Below, one piece after another: positions 52,524-62,248 of a stretch of 64,000 bases of DNA. Position numbers and translations under genes: made by a program. Source of the DNA: JAZKID01 sp963714065 (GTDB lineage: Bacteria > Pseudomonadota > Alphaproteobacteria > Rhizobiales > UBA4765). Below the pieces are notes generated by a model, which saw only the letters and a program-made list of their open reading frames with translations, was not told the DNA's origin and did not search any database. The stretch is from positions 310,001 through 374,000 of the forward strand of contig OY970226.1 of assembly GCA_963714065.1 (NCBI GenBank), written 5' to 3'. How positions within the stretch are numbered: position 1 is the stretch's first letter; each line of letters begins with the position of its first letter.

Positions 52524-54764
52524 CTATGAATTGCTAAACTTGTTCGTTTTCGGGAAACCTTTGGCGATCAGCCCCGCCTGCGCGCGAAGGCCCTGATACG
52601 TCTTGATATCTTCCACGCTACCCGCGCGCCCGGAACTATCTGTATAGGTAAGACCTTCCTTGACGTTGAAGGTCTTCACATCGCTCAGTTCCGCATTCGT
52701 GAGCTTTATGAGGCGCACGCCTTTGCCGCGCGGCATGATTGGCAATTCACTAACAGGAAAGATCAAAAGCTTTCTATTCGAGCCGATGACAGCGACCTGA
52801 TCGCCCACAACAGGTGCCAGCGCCACCGCGCGCTCGCCTTCCTTCAAATTCATCACCTGCTTGCCCTTGCGCGTATTGGCGATCACGTCTTTCTCTTCGA
52901 CAATGAAGCCGTTGCCGGCCGAACTCGCGACGACAAGTTTCTGCTCTGCGTTATGCACACGCAGGTCGATAATATCGACGCCCTGTTCCATATCGAGCAT
53001 GAGGCGCACCGGCTCACCATGCCCGCGCCCGCCGGGAAGCTTGGCGGCATCGAGCGAATAGAATTTTCCGTTGCTGGCGAAAATCACCAACGTGTCCGTG
53101 GTTTGCGCCGGCAGCGCAAAGCCAAGTTCATCGCCCTCTTTAAAAGCAAGCGCGGCACGGTCGATCTCATGTCCCTTCATCGCGCGCACCCAGCCTTTTT
53201 GCGACATGATGACGGTGATCGGCTCGCGCTCCACCATCGCCTCGCGCATGTCGAGTTCCAGCGTCTCGGCCGCTTCCTCAAATACGGTGCGCCGTTTGCC
53301 GTAAGGGTTCGACTTGTCGTAAGCCTTCGCCAGTTCGCCGAGCTGCCAACGGATGATATCCCACTGCTTGTCTTCGGACTTCAGCAGCGCTTTCAGATCT
53401 TTCAATTCCTTGGAAAGCGCTTCGTGCTCGCGCTTGATTTCCATTTCTTCCAGTCTGCGCAAGGCGCGCAGGCGCATGTTGAGAATGGCATCAGCCTGCG
53501 TTTCGGTAAGCTTGAACGTTTTGACGAGCACGGGCTTCGGCTCGTCCTCGTTGCGGATAATTTTAATCACCTTGTCGAGATTGAGATAGGCGATCAGATA
53601 GCCAACGAGAATTTCAAGCCGCCGCTCGATCTCGCTCTCGCGAAATTTGGAGCGCCGCACCAGCACATCTCTACGATGATCGAGCCATTGGCGCAGCACT
53701 TCCACCAATGACAGCACCATGGGTTGCTGGCCACGCGAGAGAACGTTCATGTTCAATTGCACGCGCTGCTCGAGCTCGGTGAGCCTGAACAGCGTTTCCA
53801 TTAGAAGGTTCGGATCGATATTGCGGTTCTTCGGCTCTAGGACGAGGCGGATATCCTCGGCCGATTCATCACGCACATCTTCCAGCACAGGCAGTTTCTT
53901 GTCGGTAATGAGCTCGGCAAGACGCTCGACCAGCCGCGATTTCGAAACACCATACGGAATTTCGGTGACGACGACGATATAGGTGCCGCGCCCCTGCTCT
54001 TCCTTGTGCCAGCGCGCGCGCAGGCGAAAACCGCCGCGCCCTGTATTATAGGCTTCCTTGAAAACGTCCGGCGTGTCGATCAGAATGCCCCCCGTCGGAA
54101 AATCGGGCCCCGGTACTTTTTTCAAAAGCTGCGTTGTCGTGGCATTGGGATGATCGATCAGATGAAGCGCTGCCGCAATCACCTCGCCCGCATTATGCGG
54201 CGGGATGGAGGTCGCCATGCCGACAGCGATGCCGGAAGAGCCGTTCGCAAGCAGGTTAGGAAACGCGGCGGGAAGAACGACGGGCTCGGATTCCGAACCA
54301 TCATAATTATCGCGAAAGTCGACCGCGTCTTCATCGAGACCTTCAAGCAGCGCCGCCGCAGTGGGCGTGAGGCGCGCTTCGGTATAGCGCATCGCGGCCG
54401 GGTTATCGCCGTCGATATTGCCGAAATTCCCCTGCCCGTCGACAAGCGGATAACGTTGCGCGAAACCCTGCGCCAGGCGCACCAGGGCGTCATAGACGGA
54501 CTGGTCGCCATGCGGGTGATATTTGCCGATAACATCGCCAACCACGCGTGCCGATTTCTTGAATGCGGTGTTGGGATTCAAATTCAGCTCGCGCATCGCA
54601 AACAGCAGGCGGCGATGCACGGGCTTCAGGCCATCGCGCACATCGGGAAGCGCGCGGTTCATGATGGTGGACAGCGCGTAAGACAGGTAGCGATCTTCCA
54701 GCGCCTTGGTGAAATCGACGGGTTCTATTGTGCCCGCCAGCGCGAGATTGGTTTTTTTGGCCAT
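52524..54764 (-). CDS. parC: DNA topoisomerase IV subunit A
   Basis: DNA-breakage subunit paired with ParE. 746 residues. The helix-turn-helix with DRYLSYALSTIMNRALPDVRDGLKPVHRR, the quinolone region GDVIGKYHPHGDQSVYDALVR (glutamine after HPHGD, normal for alphaproteobacteria), and the catalytic tyrosine in AAMRYTEARLT are present. ParC-specific SGIAVGMATSIPPHNAGEVI and a reduced C-terminal pinwheel without the GyrA box support ParC rather than GyrA. Confidence 0.95.
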   Translation of the reverse strand: MAKKTNLALAGTIEPVDFTKALEDRYLSYALSTIMNRALPDVRDGLKPVHRRLLFAMRELNLNPNTAFKKSARVVGDVIGKYHPHGDQSVYDALVRLAQGFAQRYPLVDGQGNFGNIDGDNPAAMRYTEARLTPTAAALLEGLDEDAVDFRDNYDGSESEPVVLPAAFPNLLANGSSGIAVGMATSIPPHNAGEVIAAALHLIDHPNATTTQLLKKVPGPDFPTGGILIDTPDVFKEAYNTGRGGFRLRARWHKEEQGRGTYIVVVTEIPYGVSKSRLVERLAELITDKKLPVLEDVRDESAEDIRLVLEPKNRNIDPNLLMETLFRLTELEQRVQLNMNVLSRGQQPMVLSLVEVLRQWLDHRRDVLVRRSKFRESEIERRLEILVGYLIAYLNLDKVIKIIRNEDEPKPVLVKTFKLTETQADAILNMRLRALRRLEEMEIKREHEALSKELKDLKALLKSEDKQWDIIRWQLGELAKAYDKSNPYGKRRTVFEEAAETLELDMREAMVEREPITVIMSQKGWVRAMKGHEIDRAALAFKEGDELGFALPAQTTDTLVIFASNGKFYSLDAAKLPGGRGHGEPVRLMLDMEQGVDIIDLRVHNAEQKLVVASSAGNGFIVEEKDVIANTRKGKQVMNLKEGERAVALAPVVGDQVAVIGSNRKLLIFPVSELPIMPRGKGVRLIKLTNAELSDVKTFNVKEGLTYTDSSGRAGSVEDIKTYQGLRAQAGLIAKGFPKTNKFSNS

Positions 54765-54815
54765 GAATATGGGTTAAAGCCGTCTCTGTTCCAGTACAAG
54801 AGGTATTTGGCCTTA

Positions 54816-56111
54816 TCACAAGCGAGGTTGGTTTCCTCCAGAGCTTTTCTTTTCCATGCCCTGCTGAATATTCGAACCTACATCTGACGCCAGCGTCAGA
54901 TACCCATCTCGTAAAAGCTCGCTTCTAACAAAATCGAGATTATTTCTGATCTGCCCTGCAATGAACCTGGTCGTTTCTTCCGACTCAGGATCCATCAATC
55001 TTGATGACTCTCTCGCAATCGTCGCCAAACCGGAATCTGTCGGTTTTGGAACGTATTTCCATACTTCGTCGATCGAAGCAGGGCCATCATTAGCATGCAT
55101 GAGCTGGCTGAATGAAGCCAGAAGCGCTTTTTCGATAAATCGTTTCGATTCCGGGCTTTTATCCAGCTTGCCGTCGCCATAGGCGTGCCATCGCGCTTCG
55201 CCATTTTCGACATCAAGCCCAATGTCACCAAGATAATCGTGGAGCATATTCACGGCGAGGTCCGAATATATATGCGATGTTTTCGGATAGTGCATCATCG
55301 CATTGACGAATCTTTCCACAGCCGCAGGCGTATCCATTTTTTTCGTGCCCATAAGAAATGCAAGCAGGCCCTGAAAATCATAACCAGTAAAAGCTTCTTT
55401 TACTTTCCTGCCGTCATTCGCCCATATTCCTTTGGCGAGCGCTGCGACAAGTTTTTGCTTTATGGCAGGATGTGCCAGTTTTTCCTCGAACTGGCGCTTG
55501 ACCTCCATCATGTTAAAGCTATGTCCGGACGCAAAAGCATCCATATAATGCCATCCGAAGAGTTCATATAAGTACGCCTTTGTCATATCGCTCGCACGCG
55601 CATATTCAAGTGCCTTGTTATGGAAGAGCGCATATGAATTCTTATTGTTCTTTTCATCAGAAGAGGCATTTTCATTCGAAGGAGCAAAATGCGGATCTTT
55701 ATTTGCGGTCATAAGAGCGTATTGGCCGTTAGTCAGCTTATTCCACACAGCAGGCGTGCTGGTCGTTTGATTGTCAGCTTCCCGCTGCAAAGCTGCCACG
55801 AACTCTATAATTTCTTCCGGCTTCATATTTTCCAGCGTTTCCGGACCTGGAATAAAATCCGCCATTGCCGGAATGCATCCTGGAGGTATTTCGATCCCGT
55901 TTACGAAAATTTTCGGCAGCATCAGTTTGTCGAGAATAGCTCTGCTAAGCCTGATATGCTCGCCGGTTGTAAACCTTGTATCTTGCTGGGGGATTATACG
56001 AGGGGTTTTTAGTGCTGGCCGTTGCGCTTTCTCTGCATGCAAGCTTTCCGCCCAGTTTTCTCCAAAATATTTATGAGAAATAAAGCTATTTGCGCCGTTC
56101 ATAACCCGCAT
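54816..56111 (-). CDS. Orphan with metallophospholipase-C-like motifs
   Basis: 431 residues from ATG 56111, preceded by GGGGGAG; the upstream ATG seven codons earlier is less likely. There is no signal peptide. A segment with HYMDAFASGH (H188, D191, H197) follows a helix LYELFGW, and further on comes MLHDYLGDIGLDVENGEARW then HAYGDGKL (about 289-316). I recall HxxDaFxxGH plus an LHD...N..G..W.AYGDG segment from a group of bacterial proteins related to zinc metallophospholipases C such as Legionella PlcC/CegC1, but this is memory and low confidence. The flanks (about 105-160 and 400-431) are N/K/S rich. The gene is AT-rich. Confidence 0.5.
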   Translation of the reverse strand: MRVMNGANSFISHKYFGENWAESLHAEKAQRPALKTPRIIPQQDTRFTTGEHIRLSRAILDKLMLPKIFVNGIEIPPGCIPAMADFIPGPETLENMKPEEIIEFVAALQREADNQTTSTPAVWNKLTNGQYALMTANKDPHFAPSNENASSDEKNNKNSYALFHNKALEYARASDMTKAYLYELFGWHYMDAFASGHSFNMMEVKRQFEEKLAHPAIKQKLVAALAKGIWANDGRKVKEAFTGYDFQGLLAFLMGTKKMDTPAAVERFVNAMMHYPKTSHIYSDLAVNMLHDYLGDIGLDVENGEARWHAYGDGKLDKSPESKRFIEKALLASFSQLMHANDGPASIDEVWKYVPKPTDSGLATIARESSRLMDPESEETTRFIAGQIRNNLDFVRSELLRDGYLTLASDVGSNIQQGMEKKSSGGNQPRL

Positions 56112-56200
56112 TGCCGCTCCCCCAAGCTGCAAACTTATATGAGCAATAATGTAATCCTATTACGGTTTTGTGTCATCATAGAATTTCCCACAGGCAATCT

Positions 56201-56914
56201 TTAAGCTACGTTCTTGAAGAAAGATGTTCTCGCCTGCGGCATTTGCAACCCGCGCGGCGCGTAAACATGTTGTTCCAGAAAAAACCCGGTCAGCCGTGCG
56301 CCGTTTATTATATCTTCAAGGCCGGCGGCAACCGTATCCGATTCGTTCAGGAATTCCGGCAGGCGCAGCAGCCTGTCTTCATAAGGTGCCGCCGCGATGC
56401 GCCCTACCGCGCGGCCGCTGCGCGGCGAGACATGCGTGAGATTTTCCGTTTCGCCGCTGACCGCACAGCATGACAGGTCGATACCGAAGCCAAGCTCCTG
56501 CAGCAGTAGCATCTCGAAACGCACGAATATCGCTCCCGAATCATTGCCATCGAGCACGTCGAGCAAATGACACAAACGGCCGTACAGTTCGGGATGCGGC
56601 TCGCGCTCGGCCAGCAAATGAAGATGGGATGCCAGCGTATTCAGCGCATGCAATGACGCCGCATGATGCAGCCAGCGGCCCGCCCGCTCCATCAGCAGAT
56701 CGAGCGTAAAATTTCCCAGATGCGATTCAAGCCGCGCATTCCATGTAGCCACGAAGGAATTGCCAGGCTGCATCATGGGGCGCAGGCGGCGGCTTGAACC
56801 TCCACGCACAAGGCCCAGATGGCGGCCATGCTCGCGCGTGAGCAGTTCCGCCACCGCATGGCCTTCGCCATGCGGACGCAGGCTTAAAACTATGCCTTCA
56901 TCCTGCCATTGCAT
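56201..56914 (-). CDS. recO: DNA repair protein RecO
   Basis: 237 residues, the usual length. N-terminal OB fold: WQDEGIVLSLRPHGEGHAVAELLTREHGRH, then a helical C-terminal part with LDLLMERAGRW and RFEMLLLQELGFGIDLSCCAVSG. Only part of the C4 zinc motif is present, so the zinc site may be missing as in many alphaproteobacteria. RecO acts with RecR to load RecA at single-stranded gaps. It follows the bc1 genes on the same strand. Confidence 0.93.
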   Translation of the reverse strand: MQWQDEGIVLSLRPHGEGHAVAELLTREHGRHLGLVRGGSSRRLRPMMQPGNSFVATWNARLESHLGNFTLDLLMERAGRWLHHAASLHALNTLASHLHLLAEREPHPELYGRLCHLLDVLDGNDSGAIFVRFEMLLLQELGFGIDLSCCAVSGETENLTHVSPRSGRAVGRIAAAPYEDRLLRLPEFLNESDTVAAGLEDIINGARLTGFFLEQHVYAPRGLQMPQARTSFFKNVA

Positions 56915-56977
56915 GAAAACAGGTTAGATGATTGGCGGCACCGGCGATAGGACATTCCGTCAGATTATCCGGCACGA

Positions 56978-59017
56978 TCAATGCAGATCCGACCAGACCT
57001 TCCGCTTGGTGTAATAGACGAGCCCGGCGAACAGGAGCAGGAACACCATCACCTGAAAACCGATACGCTTGCGTTCTTCCAGCTTGGGCTCCGCCGCCCA
57101 CATCAGGAAGGCGGTGACATCGGTTGCATATTGTTCGGTCGTCTGGGGTGAGTCATCCTGATATTGCACGCGCCCGTCGGCGATCTGCCCGGCCGGCATG
57201 GCCGTGAAATTGCCGGGAAAATATTCGTTATAGCTCAAGCCGTCGGCCGGCGGCTTCGTTCCTGGCGGCGCATCTTTGAAGCCGGTCAGGAAAGCGTGAA
57301 TGTAATCGACGCCGAGCGTTGTATTGGCGCCGGTAAAGGCGTCGAGCAGGAACATCGGGAAGCCGCGCTCATAGCCGCGCGCTTTCGCCATCACCGACAG
57401 ATCGGGCGGCGCCTTGCCATGGTTGGCGAAGGCCGCAGCCTTCTCGTTCGCATAAGGTGCGATGAAACGATTCTGCGGCTTGGCCGGAATTTCGATGGCC
57501 TGCCCGCCCTCGTCGAGCGCGCTGACTTTATATTCGGCGGCGATAGCCTTCATCTGGTTCACCGGAATTTCCGGCCCGCCCGGCTCGGACAGATTGCGGA
57601 AATAAAGCAGGTTCAACGAATGGCAGCTTGAGCAGACTTCCTTGTAAACCTGGTAACCGCGCTGCAATTGCGCGCGATCGTAATGGCCAAAAGGGCCAGC
57701 GAAAGTCCAATTCATCTGCGGCGGATGCGGCTGCTCGTGCTCATCCTGCGCGACCGCGCTGCCGCCGAGCAGCAGAACCGCCAGCACGATGCCTGCGACT
57801 TTCTTCACCGAATCCGAGATTGAATTCGGCAAGGCTTTAGGCGTCTCGAATGCCGAGAGCAGCGGCAGGATGATCAGGAAATGCACGAAATAATAAATCG
57901 TCAGCAGGCGTGCCGCGATCACATAAACGCCTTCCGGTGGTTTCGAGCCGAGCCAGCCGAGACCAACGGAAGCCGCAACCAGAATCCAGAAGAACTGGCG
58001 GAACAGCGGCCGGTAGCGCCCCGACTTGATCTTCGATCGATCGAGCCATGGCAGGAAGAACAGCACGGCAATGGCGCTGAACATGCAGAACACGCCCATC
58101 AGCTTGTTCGGAATGGCGCGCAGGATTGCGTAGAACGGCAGGAAATACCATTCCGGCACGATGTGGTTCGGCGTCACAAGCGGATCGGCATATTTGTAAT
58201 TGTCGGTATGGCCGAGAAAGTTCGGGTTGTAGAATACGAAATACATGAAGAGCAGGCCGAACACGGCAACGCCGAAACCGTCCTTCACCGTCGCGTGCGG
58301 CGAAAACGGCACGACATCCTCGCGCGATTTAACCTCGACACCGGCGGGATTGTTCTGTCCTGTGATATGCAGCGCCCAGATATGCAGCACGACGACGCCC
58401 GCGATCATGAACGGCAGCAGGTAATGCAGCGAGAAGAAGCGCTTCAGCGTCGCATCGTCTACCGCGAAGCCGCCCCACAGCCAGGTAACGATGTGGTTGC
58501 CAACAACAGGGATGGCCGAGAACAGGTTGGTGATCACGGTCGCGCCCCAGAAGGACATCTGCCCCCATGGCAGCACATAACCCATGAAGGCGGTTGCCAT
58601 CATGAGGAGGAAAATGATCACGCCGAGAATCCAGAGAACCTCGCGCGGTTCTTTATATGAACCGTAATAGATGCCGCGAAACATATGGATATAAACGGCA
58701 AGGAAGAACATCGAAGCGCCGTTGGCATGCATGTAGCGCAGCAGCCAGCCCCAGTTCACATCGCGCATGATGTGCTCGATCGAATCGAACGCTTCGGTGG
58801 CCGACGGCGTGTAATGCATGGCCAGCACCACGCCGGTGAGGATCTGCAGCGCCAGCACGATGGTGAGAATGGCGCCGAAGGTCCAGAGATAATTGAGATT
58901 GCGTGGCACGGGATAGGCAATGAACTGGCCATACATCATGCGGATGATCGGCAGGCGGCGGTCCAGCCAGCGGGTGAAACCGTTCGAGGGCGTATAAGTG
59001 CTTAAAGGTTCGGTCAT
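56978..59017 (-). CDS. fbcH: Fused cytochrome b / cytochrome c1 of the bc1 complex
   Basis: 679 residues combining two subunits of ubiquinol:cytochrome c reductase. Residues 1-405 are cytochrome b: heme ligands H97/H111 and H198/H212 lie in the usual two helices, and the quinol motif PEWY is at 289-292. A short hydrophobic segment (about 405-422, VAGIVLAVLLLGGSAVA) is the former c1 signal, followed by c1 with CSSCH at 462-466, the axial methionine region FTAMPAGQ and a C-terminal anchor helix. In Bradyrhizobium the same fusion is cut by signal peptidase. It is preceded by petA, 11 bases upstream. Confidence 0.96.
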   Translation of the reverse strand: MTEPLSTYTPSNGFTRWLDRRLPIIRMMYGQFIAYPVPRNLNYLWTFGAILTIVLALQILTGVVLAMHYTPSATEAFDSIEHIMRDVNWGWLLRYMHANGASMFFLAVYIHMFRGIYYGSYKEPREVLWILGVIIFLLMMATAFMGYVLPWGQMSFWGATVITNLFSAIPVVGNHIVTWLWGGFAVDDATLKRFFSLHYLLPFMIAGVVVLHIWALHITGQNNPAGVEVKSREDVVPFSPHATVKDGFGVAVFGLLFMYFVFYNPNFLGHTDNYKYADPLVTPNHIVPEWYFLPFYAILRAIPNKLMGVFCMFSAIAVLFFLPWLDRSKIKSGRYRPLFRQFFWILVAASVGLGWLGSKPPEGVYVIAARLLTIYYFVHFLIILPLLSAFETPKALPNSISDSVKKVAGIVLAVLLLGGSAVAQDEHEQPHPPQMNWTFAGPFGHYDRAQLQRGYQVYKEVCSSCHSLNLLYFRNLSEPGGPEIPVNQMKAIAAEYKVSALDEGGQAIEIPAKPQNRFIAPYANEKAAAFANHGKAPPDLSVMAKARGYERGFPMFLLDAFTGANTTLGVDYIHAFLTGFKDAPPGTKPPADGLSYNEYFPGNFTAMPAGQIADGRVQYQDDSPQTTEQYATDVTAFLMWAAEPKLEERKRIGFQVMVFLLLFAGLVYYTKRKVWSDLH

Positions 59018-59027
59018 GGCGCGCTCC

Positions 59028-59549
59028 TCAACCTATCTGCACGACGGTGTCGGAGATGAATTTGTAATCGGGCACGGCAAGATTGGCTGGTGCCGGGCCG
59101 ACACGGACACGCCCTGACGAGTTATATTGCGAACCATGGCAAGGGCAAAGCCAGCCCTGATAATCGCCCTTCGGGCCGATCGGCACGCAACCCAGATGCG
59201 TGCAGATGCCGACAAGGATCAGCCATTCCGGTTTCTGGACGCGCGCCTTGTCCTCCTGCGGATCCGGTAATTCGTCCAATTTCACGTCCTGCGCCGCCTT
59301 GATCTCTTCCGGCGTGCGGTGGCGGATAAAGACCGGCTTGCCGCGCCACAGCACGGTGACGATCTGCCCCGGCTGGATAGAGGCGATATTCACCTCGATG
59401 GACGACAGCGCCAGCGTGGACGCATCCGGGTTCATCTGGTCTATGAATGGCCATAAGGTTGCTGCCCCGCCGACGGCTGCCGCGGCCCCCGTCGCGATAT
59501 AAAGAAAATCACGGCGTGTCGGGTCGGTTGCATTTACAGTGTCGGCCAA
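59028..59549 (-). CDS. petA: Rieske iron-sulfur subunit of the bc1 complex
   Basis: 173 residues with a Tat-type N-terminus (TRRDFLYIATGAAAAVGGAA) that remains as a membrane anchor. The [2Fe-2S] ligands are in CTHLGCVP and CPCHGSQY. First gene of the operon petA-fbcH. A promoter candidate lies about 110 bases upstream. Confidence 0.96.
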   Translation of the reverse strand: MADTVNATDPTRRDFLYIATGAAAAVGGAATLWPFIDQMNPDASTLALSSIEVNIASIQPGQIVTVLWRGKPVFIRHRTPEEIKAAQDVKLDELPDPQEDKARVQKPEWLILVGICTHLGCVPIGPKGDYQGWLCPCHGSQYNSSGRVRVGPAPANLAVPDYKFISDTVVQIG

Positions 59550-59662
59550 GGCGCATTATCCTTATGGGTCAATGGAATTAGGCGCCAGAACCGGCGCTGG
59601 AAATTGAGTAGCCGCCTCTTTAGAATCGATCAAGCCCCCTTGGCCGTTCTAAACATATGATA

Positions 59663-59690
59663 TTTATAGGTCATTGCCGAACTTGACCAA
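59663..59690 (-). promoter_or_regulatory. Candidate promoter of petA-fbcH
   Basis: On the minus strand TTGGTC (59690-59685) and TATAAA (59668-59663, five of six) with 16 bases between them. Leader of about 105 bases. The -35 is weak. Confidence 0.4.
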
Positions 59691-59704
59691 AAATCACTCC
59701 CATC

Positions 59705-59765
59705 GTCATGCTCGCACTTGTTGCGAGCATCTTACGAGATCCTCGGGACAAGCCCGAGGATGACG
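59705..59765. repeat. Palindromic repeats, copies 12 and 13
   Basis: Copy 12 (59705-59733, arms TGCTCGCA/TGCGAGCA) and inverted copy 13 (59738-59765, CCTCGGGACAAGCCCGAGG). They end six bases before the trmL start, and the AGGA of copy 13 (59757-59760) is its only ribosome-binding candidate. The pair is nearly identical to copies 6-7 upstream of surA. Confidence 0.85.
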
Positions 59766-59771
59766 TTCAAT

Positions 59772-60221
59772 ATGATTATCGCCCTTTACCAGCCCGATAT
59801 CCCGCAAAATACGGGCATGCTTGCCCGTTTCTGCACCTGTATGGGGCTGGAATTGCATATAATCGAACCGGCCGGTTTTTCGCTCTCCTCCAGGGATTTC
59901 AAGCGCGGAGGCCTGGATTATGCCGATGCGGCCTCGCTCCGCCGCCATGAGAGCTGGGAAAAATTTCAGGAGTTCTGCAAAGAGCAGAACTTGCGCCTTG
60001 TCCTGCTGACTACAAAAGCGGAACAAAACTATACCGATTTCCGGTTTTCGAAAAACGATGCGCTGCTCTTCGGACGCGAGAGCGCGGGCGTACCCGATTA
60101 TGTGCATGAGAGTGCAAATGCGCGCTTGAAAATTCATATGCATGGTGAAGCGCGCTCGCTTAATTTAGTGACGGCTGCGGCAATGGTGACAGGCGAGGCC
60201 TTGCGGCAGACAGATTTTTAA
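59772..60221 (+). CDS. trmL: tRNA (cytidine/uridine-2'-O-)-methyltransferase TrmL
   Basis: SPOUT enzyme methylating the wobble ribose of tRNA-Leu. 149 residues from ATG 59772, giving the family start MIIALYQPDIPQNTG. Trefoil-knot motifs: LLFGRESAGVPDYVH and MHGEARSLNLVTAAAMVTGEALRQ. The upstream frame runs through the palindromic repeat and is not used. Its last four bases overlap the convergent ABC exporter gene. Confidence 0.94.
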   Translation: MIIALYQPDIPQNTGMLARFCTCMGLELHIIEPAGFSLSSRDFKRGGLDYADAASLRRHESWEKFQEFCKEQNLRLVLLTTKAEQNYTDFRFSKNDALLFGRESAGVPDYVHESANARLKIHMHGEARSLNLVTAAAMVTGEALRQTDF

Positions 60222-62089
60222 GCCGCTACTTGCTCACCCAAAAACCCGCCCGACTGATGCGCCCATAGCGAGGCGTAGAGACCACCGAACTTCACCAGCT
60301 CGGCATGCGTGCCCTGCTCCACCACCTTGCCCTTGTCCATGACAATCAGCCGGTCCATGGCGGCGATGGTGGACAGGCGGTGCGCGATCGCAATCACCGT
60401 CTTGCCCTTCATCAGCTTGTGCAATTGCTCCTGGATCGCGACCTCGACGGTGGAATCGAGCGCCGATGTCGCCTCGTCCAGCACGAGAATGGGGGCGTCC
60501 TTCAGCAGCACGCGCGCAATGGAAATACGCTGCCGCTGCCCGCCGGAAAGCTTGACGCCACGCTCGCCGACGCGGCTGTCATAGCCAATGCGCCCGTCGC
60601 GGTCGCTCAGGCCGAGGATGAACTCGTGCGCGGCCGCCTGTTTCGCGGCTTCGATGATCGCCTGCTCGGTCGCGTCAAAACGGCCATAGGAAATATTGTT
60701 GCCGATGGAACGGTGCAGCAGCGAATTATCCTGCGTCACCACGCCAATCTGCGAGCGCAAGCTATCCTGCGTCGCGAGCGCGATGTCCTGACCATCGATC
60801 AGGATGCGGCCGCTCTCGATATCGTAAAGCCGCAGCAGCAGCGACACGATGGTGGATTTGCCGGCGCCCGAGGGGCCGACTAGGCCTACTTTCTCGCCGG
60901 AATTGATGGTGAAGGACAGATCGCTGATCACGCCCGATTTTTTTCCGTAATGGAATTCGACACGATCGAAGACAATCTCACCACGCTCGACTTCCAATGC
61001 CTTCGCGCCGGTCTGGTCGGTCAGCGTATGCGGTTTCGAGATCGTATCCATCAACTCCTGCACCGTGCCTAGATTTTCGAAAATGCCGCGCACGGTATGC
61101 ATCACGAAGCGCGCCATGTCGGACAAGCGCATGACGAGCGCAAGCCCGGCCGCGATTTCGCCAACCGACATCATGGCGCGCTGCCAGAGCAGTATCGCAC
61201 TCAAGCCCGTCAGGAACAGCAATGTCGTATTCATGAAGGTCAGCGTGGTAGAAGCGACGGTCAGCAACCGCATGGTATCCATCACCTTGCGCGTGTGATC
61301 GACGATCACATCGCGCACATTCGAGCGCTCGTGATCGGTTTGCGCGAAAAGCTTGACGGTCTGTATGTTCGTATAGCTGTCGACGATGCGCCCCATCAGC
61401 GCCGAGCGCGTGTTCGACTGGATATGCGACAACCTGATCGCGCGCGGCACGAAGACGCACAACAACGCGATATAGGCCGCAACCCACAGCAGCACCGGTA
61501 TCATCAGATAAGGGCTGATGGAGAGAAAGGCGAGCAGCGCGACACTCGCATACACGACGACATAGGTCATGGTGTCGAGAATTTCGACCGTGACCGACTG
61601 CACGCCCGGCCCCACCTGCATGACGCGGTTGGCAAGCCGTCCGGCATAATCGTTCTGGAAATAGGACAGCGCATGACCGAGCGTGTAAAGATGCGTGCGC
61701 CAGCGTACGCGCGAGGCGATCGGCACGAAGAAGGTCTGGTTCAGGAACGCTTCGGCAATAACGATAATAACCGGGCGGAACAGCAGGATGAAGCCTGCAA
61801 GCAAGGCAAGCTTCAAGCCATGCTCTTCCAGAAGGCGCGCGGGCTCGGTGTTCGACAGCATGTCGATAAACCTGCCGACCAGCAGCAGCATCGACGCTTC
61901 CATAATGCCGATGACGAAGATAAGCGCAAACATCCCCAGCAGCAGATGCCGGAAGGGGTGGACGTAAAACCAGATAAAGCCCCAAACCGCAGTCGGGGGC
62001 GTTTGCCTGTCGTCGAAGGACGCAAAAATATCGATGCGCCTTTCGAGCCAGCCGAGCAGCTTCGAAATCATTGCCGTTAACCTGTCCAA
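60218..62089 (-). CDS. MsbA-like ABC exporter (fused permease and ATPase)
   Basis: 623 residues: six membrane helices (about 45-330) followed by an ATPase domain. Walker A GPSGAGKST, Q-loop VVTQDNSL, signature VKLSGGQRQRISIARVLLKDAP, Walker B ILVLDEATSALD and switch histidine in AIAHRLSTI. Closest in look to alphaproteobacterial lipid or glycan exporters; substrate not deducible. The 159-base gap upstream (62090-62248) divides it from divergent hemF. Confidence 0.93.
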   Translation of the reverse strand: MDRLTAMISKLLGWLERRIDIFASFDDRQTPPTAVWGFIWFYVHPFRHLLLGMFALIFVIGIMEASMLLLVGRFIDMLSNTEPARLLEEHGLKLALLAGFILLFRPVIIVIAEAFLNQTFFVPIASRVRWRTHLYTLGHALSYFQNDYAGRLANRVMQVGPGVQSVTVEILDTMTYVVVYASVALLAFLSISPYLMIPVLLWVAAYIALLCVFVPRAIRLSHIQSNTRSALMGRIVDSYTNIQTVKLFAQTDHERSNVRDVIVDHTRKVMDTMRLLTVASTTLTFMNTTLLFLTGLSAILLWQRAMMSVGEIAAGLALVMRLSDMARFVMHTVRGIFENLGTVQELMDTISKPHTLTDQTGAKALEVERGEIVFDRVEFHYGKKSGVISDLSFTINSGEKVGLVGPSGAGKSTIVSLLLRLYDIESGRILIDGQDIALATQDSLRSQIGVVTQDNSLLHRSIGNNISYGRFDATEQAIIEAAKQAAAHEFILGLSDRDGRIGYDSRVGERGVKLSGGQRQRISIARVLLKDAPILVLDEATSALDSTVEVAIQEQLHKLMKGKTVIAIAHRLSTIAAMDRLIVMDKGKVVEQGTHAELVKFGGLYASLWAHQSGGFLGEQVAA

Positions 62090-62248
62090 AAAACAAAAAA
62101 CGCGCCGTTTTTCCGCGGCACGCGCAACATCGATAAAACATCCGATGAAGCCTTACAGAATATCAGCACTTGCGCGCAATCTCAAGCTTGCATGCGGCGC
62201 AAAGCCGTATATTCAAGAATCATGTGGCAGATCGACAACAGGTAAGTT

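Noticed and set aside
52524..54764. Glutamine instead of serine after HPHGD in the quinolone region of ParC
   Set aside because: Usual residue in alphaproteobacterial ParC; not a resistance mutation.
56978..59017. Cytochrome b and c1 in a single reading frame
   Set aside because: Known as the fbcH fusion in Bradyrhizobium and relatives; processed after synthesis.
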